Below are positions 57,681-64,000 of a stretch of DNA of 64,000 bases, piece after piece. Position 1 is the stretch's first letter, and each line of letters opens with the position of its first letter. The position numbers and the translations under genes are program-made. Below the pieces are notes generated by a model. That model had not been told where the DNA came from and ran no database searches. It saw only the letters and a program-made list of their open reading frames with translations. The DNA is from Jacaranda mimosifolia. Its lineage: Eukaryota > Streptophyta > Magnoliopsida > Lamiales > Bignoniaceae. The stretch spans positions 39,466,277 through 39,530,276 of the forward strand of contig CM032124.1 of assembly GCA_018894105.1 (NCBI GenBank), read 5' to 3'.

Positions 57681-58945
57681 TTTTTTATGAAAAAGGGATT
57701 AATGGAGTAGAAGTATAGGATTGGTTGGGAATGGATATAGATTTTATGAGTCAATTTATAGAGGTATTATGTGTATATTTTTTTGTTTCTTTTTTAAATA
57801 CATTACAAATAGTCAATAAAAAAGAAATTCATTCGAGTTCGAATACAAAATATTTCACATAATAAGGGAGATTGATGCATTTGAACTACATATTATGTGT
57901 ACATTTATAACATAATAATTGCTTGACATTATGGATGCCACATGTGTAAATTGGGTTGTGGGCTACTTTTCTTTTTCTCTCTCTTACTTTTCAACACAAC
58001 GGTCTTACTACTTTTTGCAAATAAATTTTGAGTACGTTTACCATAACTTCATAAAATAAAATGGAATATGAAATACGAAATGAAATAGATAATTTACACT
58101 GTGGTGGATGAATGTCAACTATAATATTTCTATGCCTAAATCAAAAGTATTGAGGTCGAACAAATTTTAATGAGATTGAGGATAATAATTATCTAGTCAA
58201 TTTGAATCAAAATGTATTTATATAGAAAACAATAGTATGGATCTGTCGCGTTAAAATTGGTCAGAGGGTCAATATACTTCTACGTGTTTCAAATTAACGA
58301 ACATGATCATGGATCGTTAATCGAATCACCAAGCATTTCGGATCGACCCGACTAAAAAGACATGGACCCTCGTAATCTTTGGGCATTCCACTATATTTGA
58401 AGGGCAGAAATGTCTTTTTTGAACTTTATCCCATATAAAATACATATTTATAATTCGTATATTTAGAGAAATTAAGGGTATTAGTGTGTGTATAAGAATA
58501 TTTCGTTTGTGACCGTAGAATGTGTTCTTTTCTAGTTGGGTGCATTTGTCGAGTTAATTTATATATCTGAAATTCAGAATTTTATTATAAATAATTATTT
58601 AACAGCCAAGAAATAAGACGTGTTATTCAGAAGAATTATTAATTAAGTGACTATATATATTTATTAAAATTTGTGATGATATTATTCATGAAAAGTTCAC
58701 ATGTCTATGTGTTGCCTTTTTTGTCTTGACATGCCCGGGTACATGCCTTATGTCTTCTTACACCAATTTGGATTACTTAAAAATTAATTATTCTATATAA
58801 GTTATGCCCTTCATCATTTTCCTCCCTTATTAAAAAGCGTGACATTTTTTTAATAAAAAAGGTAAAAAAACAGTAGTGGCAATCTTGTCTTCTCCCGCTA
58901 CGCCATGCTCGGACTTTTGTGTTCAACTACAAACATATCAAACAC

Positions 58946-59536
58946 CTAAACAATCCGCGTAAGCACGAGTCCTGTCAACATAGCACCACAAAGGGCCGAG
59001 TAAAGTCCACAGAAGCCGACATTGGTCCACACCCAGGCCGAAGAATACACAACTAGCAAATATTTATGATAAATACATAAAGGGATTCGAACCCAAAATA
59101 CGAACTTATCAAACCACATGGGAGTGAGCTTAGAACCACTCGAATAATTTAACTTTTTTCCAGCAAATTGGAGTAAAAATTGTGAGCCAAAGGCATGTGG
59201 GACATATTGATAATGTTTTATCCACATAGAAATCATATAAATACTAGAATCGAAGAAGGAATAATCTATAATAATGTTGTAGAATATCCGCTTTATCCGC
59301 CAATGGGAACAAACAGATGGATGAAGTGTTAATTTTATTTGTATAGTTGAGCGTGTAATATTTTTTATTACAAAATACCAATGCACGATGTGTATTGGTA
59401 GGTTGCAATAGGAAGAAAGAAAGAATTTGATATATTCGGAAGAAAAAAAATCAAAGATTTTGTTTTTCGTATTGATGATGATCAGATTCGTCACCAAATA
59501 TAAAGAATCAGTCGTTTTGAGGTATTGTCCTATCAA
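58946..59536 (-). other. Unassigned 196-codon open frame
   Basis: A frame of this length is unlikely by chance in such AT-rich DNA. The translation is rich in Ile, Phe, Tyr and Ser, with no recognisable domain, and its codon use resembles surrounding AT-rich sequence. It contains GGGTTCGAATCCC, like a tRNA T-arm, but no matching acceptor stem. It could be a decayed organelle or transposon fragment. I do not assert a gene. Confidence 0.25.
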
Positions 59537-60224
59537 CGTACATTTTATGAAAGACTTTGTCTTGTGAAAAAACGTTTTGAAGAAGAGTGAGATAGAAGAT
59601 GCTTATATTGAAATCTCATTCACTATTTATTTATATAAATATTATTAATTAATAAGATCGAAAGAAAATGTTACACCTTATATTATAGAAAATTTGAACT
59701 AAACATGTTTTTCTAGGGGAAAAGGAGGGGAAAAGAAAAAAAAATAAAAAATACCATGATAGGAAATATAATAAAAATACCAATATTTTTATAAATATAA
59801 ATGAATTTTGTAATTTTCTTTTTAATTAAATTTTCATGAGCCCTTCTTGGAAAGGGGCTTAATCAACCAATCATGAGATGCTTTCCTTTATTTTTGAGGA
59901 AAATAAATTAAAAAGGTTCACATAAAGAAAAAGGTGAGAATCATTTTAACAAAGAAAAAGTCCACTACTCATCAATTAACTTTATATTATTAATTATAAA
60001 AAAAAGGAAAAAAGAAAAAGGATGGACCATGGCTGCTTGCTTAATCCTGTTGATGGGAATATATACTAATAGTGTTTTAGAATTTTGAAATCTCTCAATT
60101 AATTAATTATTTTTTTTAAAGAGAGCATTATAATGATAAATTTTTATCCTTTCAACAAATCAATATTTTTTTCTATTCTAAAATTAAATAAATCGAAGTA
60201 TAAACTACACACAATCCACATAAA

Positions 60225-60312
60225 GTGCACAACGTATTTATTTCGAATCGAATACAAAACTTCCCACATAATATAAAGAGACTGATGTTACTGGACTACG
60301 AGCCACTGAACA
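60225..60312 (-). mobile_element. SINE remnant
   Basis: Read on the minus strand it contains GTGGCTCGTAGTCCAGTAAC, CACATTATATGGGA-like text and GTATTCGATTCGAAATAAAT, corresponding to the A-box and B-box regions of the family at 10951-11050. Both ends are degraded. A similar remnant lies at about 57828-57895. Confidence 0.5.
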
Positions 60313-60875
60313 ATTAATTAATTAATTAGTTAATTAATTCATGACAACAACTAACATATATTCTTTGCATGGAATAATTAGCCAATTAAAAAATGCTTAT
60401 TTTGAATTAATTTAGATGGGACATGATTCTAATTGGACTATGTTACAGCTATACACAGTTGAAAGTCATATTATTTAATTAATTCTATGAAATGTTTTAG
60501 TCAGACCTCACATGCAATATGGTAGGTATAAGATAAAGTTCATTTTTAAGTAATTAGACTAATGTTTGTTTGGTCATGTGAAATTATGACTTTTTTGTTG
60601 TTTTTTATGCCAATCAAGGGATTAAAAAATCAAATTTATTTGAATTTGGTTGAATCCCAAATCTCTCTAGTTAGATGTACGAGAAATAAAATGGGCCATT
60701 TATGTGCTTGTAATCATATAATTATTGAGTTAGGTGATAAGGATATAGTTGGAAGTATTTAGTTTTGTTTTGAGTATCTAAGTAGAATATTTTAAGAGAA
60801 TATATATATATATATATATATATATTGGTAACGAGGTTGAAAAATATGTAGAGAATGAAAGGGAATGGCTGTGCT

Positions 60876-61490
60876 CATGGTTTAAAAAATCGGGCCGAGT
60901 TGGTCGGTCAAACTGGTTGACCATCGATCGACTGGTAAATCAGTCTGATTTTCTCAAAAAATCGAAAAATTCAAAAAAGGCCATATTTTGTTAGAACCTT
61001 TTAGACCAGCTAGTCGAACCGATGAACCACTCACAATTCAATTGACTGGAGCGGTTTTTTATTTAATTTTTAATGAAATTATTATTATTATTATTTTATT
61101 TATTTATTTATTTATTTTTGCCTATGTACAAAATTTGAAGACTAAGTTACACCTCACAAGCTATCTAAAAGTAAAAAAAAACATTGGTTTGGAGTTTAGA
61201 CTTTAGAATTAACTCACACACTCTCAACTTTAAATTTTAGACTTAAGATATTTAAATTGTTGTGATCATTTATAATATGAATTATGAAATTTGGATTGTG
61301 ATGTTAGATAATATTATTCAAGCTCTTTATGTTTTATATTTTGATATTTTATTAATTTTTAAGTAATATATATATTTCGTAATTATGACGTTACAATTTA
61401 ATTACAGTTCAATTACGGTTCGAACAACGATTGAACCAATGAACTGGTAAGTTTTTCGATTCAATGAACGATCCGATTTTTCAAACACTA
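60876..61490. mobile_element. hAT-like MITE family, copy B
   Basis: A 615-bp element begins CATGGTTTAAAAAATCGGGC and ends GATCCGATTTTTCAAACACTA. It is flanked by GCTGTGCT (60868-60875) and GTTGTGCT (61491-61498), an 8-bp duplication with one difference. It is longer than copy A because of an extra segment after the left end (TGGTCGGTCAAACTGG) and an expanded ATT/TTTA microsatellite (about 61078-61118). Confidence 0.85.
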
Positions 61491-62512
61491 GTTGTGCTTT
61501 GTTTGGTGTTCTTTTGATTTGGGAAAAATATTTTAAAATTTGTATTTTTGTAAAGTAGGATTGGAGTGTTAAACGTATGTTTTTTATTTCCTTGGGGGAG
61601 TAGTTGAAAATTATTTTTGGATGAAATGGTGTGTTTGATAGTTTAGTTGTGTTTAGAAGGTATTTTGTATCGTAAATCCCAAATCAGTATAAATAATTTT
61701 ATGAAATGAATTATGTTCGTTTTAGGGAATCAAAAGAGGAATATTTTGAAAATATTTTTTTGGACATTTGAAATATCGGGGAACGAATTGAGATGTTTAG
61801 TTTTATTGTTCTGGTTGAAAAATATCATGAAAAAATAGAACCAAATACGTCCTTGATGTTATTTTGTAGGCCAGATAGTTTTTACTATAAATATCTTTTT
61901 ATATAAGTTTTTGTCTGAGTAGTAGTGTTATATTAAGTTTTCATATTATTATATGATATTTTTATAGTGAAATAATAGTGGAAAAATATATACTTACATT
62001 AAATTAATAATGTAAAGATACAAATACACTTAATTTCTTTCTCTTTTTTTTTTGAGAAAAAATGAAGAAATCAATTAAAAATAAAATCATCTATATGAAA
62101 TTGTCAAATTTGGTGCTTTTTCTTCTTTTCTCCAACGTATTTAAAGAAAATTAATATTTATTACATAGGTTCTAATTATTAAGAACTATAATTTTTTACT
62201 TTATAACAGTTCGAAGGTGATGATCAAATTAAATTAATATAAATAAATAAAAAATAATATATAATAATAAATGAAAATCATGGGTATTTGACCATAAAAG
62301 ACCCGTACTTTCTAATTCAACCAAAATTTGCTACTGATTTTTTTTCCACCAATCACGCCTCAGAACTTTGTGTTAATTAGACTGTGGGCCCCTTATATTT
62401 TTAGTTATACAATGAATCATGTTCCCACTAATACGGCAATGTTCCTTTATTGTTGGTTTACCAAAGAAAAAGGAAATGCATTTTTATGTATAAAAAAAAA
62501 AAGACAACTATG

Positions 62513-62556
62513 TTTGGCTACGTTTTGGGAAAACAATTTCCCAAAACGTAACCAAA
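62513..62556. repeat. 20-bp foldback with 4-nt loop
   Basis: TTTGGCTACGTTTTGGGAAA (62513-62532) is followed by ACAA and then TTTCCCAAAACGTAACCAAA (62537-62556). The arms pair at 19 of 20 positions. It looks like two MITE ends brought head to head, or the end of a foldback element reaching to about 62967 (CATATCCAAACATTACT). Confidence 0.7.
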
Positions 62557-63519
62557 TATACAAAAAAAAAAAATTCAAAATGTTAAATTAAAAATTTTAA
62601 AATACCATTTTATATCTTTCATTATCTTCAACATTTCCTCATTTTCCAATATATACTTACATGTTATATATATCATATATATTTTATTATTATTATTATT
62701 ATAAAAAAAACACATAATTCCATTTTCACCTCCCAAAACTTAACAAAAAGACATTAATTTGACTGCTATAGTATAATTTGTCTCATTTCAAAACATAAAC
62801 AAACATACCAAATTTTTTCAAAACAATCTTCTTACTATTCCCAAAACATAAATAAGCATGCATTATATTTCCCAACACAAATTTCACATTCTCCAACCCC
62901 ACTCCCAAAAGTTATTCTCCCAAAACACATAATTCAAAACACACAATTCATATCCAAACATTACTAAAGAAATCGTAACAGTAGATCAGTAATAAAGCGC
63001 ATAACGAAAACTTTTCCCATAGGCTGCATCAGTCAATTATTTAACTGTAAAAGATTATAGTTTAAACTATAACTTTTTAAATTTAAATTTAATTTTATTA
63101 CAAAAATTTTAAATTCAAACTCAACTAATTTATAAATGAAGTTATATCATCACTGAGGTGCACTAAGAGGCACATGGATCCCCTCCTTTGCAATTAAACA
63201 CCATTGAATATATGTTTGACGAAAACCATCCAACAACCAAATTAAATAAATAAAACTAAATGAATGAAAAGGAAATAGCTAAAAATGAAGATAATATTTA
63301 AAATAGACAGAACATTAAAATCCCTTTAACCATAACCAGTTTCAAATAATGCATGTATATGAGCTGAGTAGAGAAATTTATCCTTATATTGCATGAATAC
63401 CTTCTCAGTATAATCTCCTTATTAATTATATATGCATGCGAACGTAATCAAAATTTCGTTGCATCCAAAGAAAAAACAAAAAACTTTCAATATTATTTCA
63501 TGTAGATATCAAAAAGACC

Positions 63520-64000
63520 GTTAAAAAATGAATCTTAGCCTAGCTAACCTAAAAAACTAGCTCAAGAGGTAAAGAATTCCTCAAAATCATATATAGAGAC
63601 CACTATCTATTTATTTCACTGATGTGGGATACTAACACACCCTGTGCATGCCCATGAATGAATATTTGGAGTGTGGAATAATATGAAATGAGTGGCCCAA
63701 CAATACTGGGTAGCCCAACATTGGGAATGAGTGGCTCTGATACTATGTTGAATGAACCTTGGGCCCAACTCACCCAAAAACTAGCTCAAGAGGTAAAAGA
63801 TTGCCCAAAACTATATATAGAGACCACTATTTCTTTATTTCACAAATGTGAGACACTATAACACCCCACACCCGCCTAAGAATGAATATATGGAGTATGA
63901 AATAATATGAAATTGGTGGTCCAATAATATTGAGTAGCCCAAAATTGAGAATGAGTGATTCCGATACCATGTTAAAGAATGGACCTTGGGTCCAACTCAC
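63520..64000 (-). mobile_element. Tandem TRIM array, three LTRs with two interiors, truncated by the window edge
   Basis: On the minus strand, from the right edge: the end of one LTR (…CTTTAACA, to 63970); a primer site TGGTATCGGAATC (63969-63957); an interior (to 63864); a complete 118-bp LTR starting TGTTATAGTGTCTCAC (63863-63746); a second primer site TAGTATCAGAGCC (63745-63733); a second interior (to 63638); and a third LTR starting TGTTAGTATCCCACATCAGT (63637 to about 63520). LTRs share CTCTATATAT and ACCTCTTGAGCTAG. The primer sites match the initiator tRNA-Met type (TGGTATCAGAGC). No coding capacity. Confidence 0.8.

Larger units (their letters stand above)
57681..64000. other. Gene-free right end of the window
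   Basis: Six kb without a gene I can support. It contains SINE-like remnants in reverse orientation (about 57828-57895 and 60225-60312), an unassigned long frame (58946-59536), an AT microsatellite (60799-60826), hAT-like MITE copy B, a foldback (62513-62556) and the tandem TRIM array at the edge. Confidence 0.6.

Noticed and set aside
59080..59160. Possible tRNA gene on the minus strand around GGGTTCGAATCCC
   Set aside because: Only the T-arm is plausible. No complementary acceptor stem or anticodon arm can be drawn at the right spacing.

Overview
This is plant nuclear DNA. It is AT-rich, has GT-AG introns throughout, and carries nuclear gene families found only in or typical of plants (remorin, LEA_3, PMEI-pectin methylesterase, FAB1 with a FYVE finger). 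Protein similarity judged by eye suggests a eudicot, perhaps an asterid, but that is a guess. I assembled nine protein-coding genes by hand from splice signals and reading frame. No rRNA, intact tRNA, CRISPR array or bacterial-type operon was seen.

Layout, left to right: tandem Tourist-like MITEs and a SINE; a small mitochondrial-type LEA_3/SAG21 gene (3294-3746, +); eIF2B subunit alpha (5892-8726, -, 5 exons); a repeat-bearing gap; a FAB1-type phosphatidylinositol-3-phosphate 5-kinase (13368-23148, +, 11 exons); a small unrecognised plastid-type gene (24138-25060, -, 3 exons); a repeat-rich gap; a long remorin (30198-32847, +, 5 exons); a gap with a TRIM retroelement and a hAT-like MITE; the proteasome subunit alpha-5 gene (36309-40129, +, 9 exons); alanine aminotransferase (41001-45778, -, 15 exons), convergent with it; and two PMEI-pectin methylesterase genes in tandem (46504-49865 and 52847-57680, both -). 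The last 6 kb holds repeats and ends in a tandem TRIM array that runs off the window.

The genes are mostly unrelated housekeeping functions: translation initiation, phosphoinositide signalling, proteasome and nitrogen/carbon metabolism. The one functional cluster is the pectin methylesterase pair, cell-wall enzymes related by an old duplication.

The most consequential observation is a single extra base near 21537 in the FAB1 gene. It puts a stop codon just before the lipid-kinase half, while the downstream frame stays fully open and conserved. Other points of note are a GC-AG intron in the aminotransferase gene, a NAGNAG acceptor in the small plastid-type gene, a TRIM element with LTRs, primer site, polypurine tract and 5-bp target duplication, a two-copy hAT-like MITE family with 8-bp duplications, and a SINE family with target duplications. 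I found no convincing new multi-gene system.
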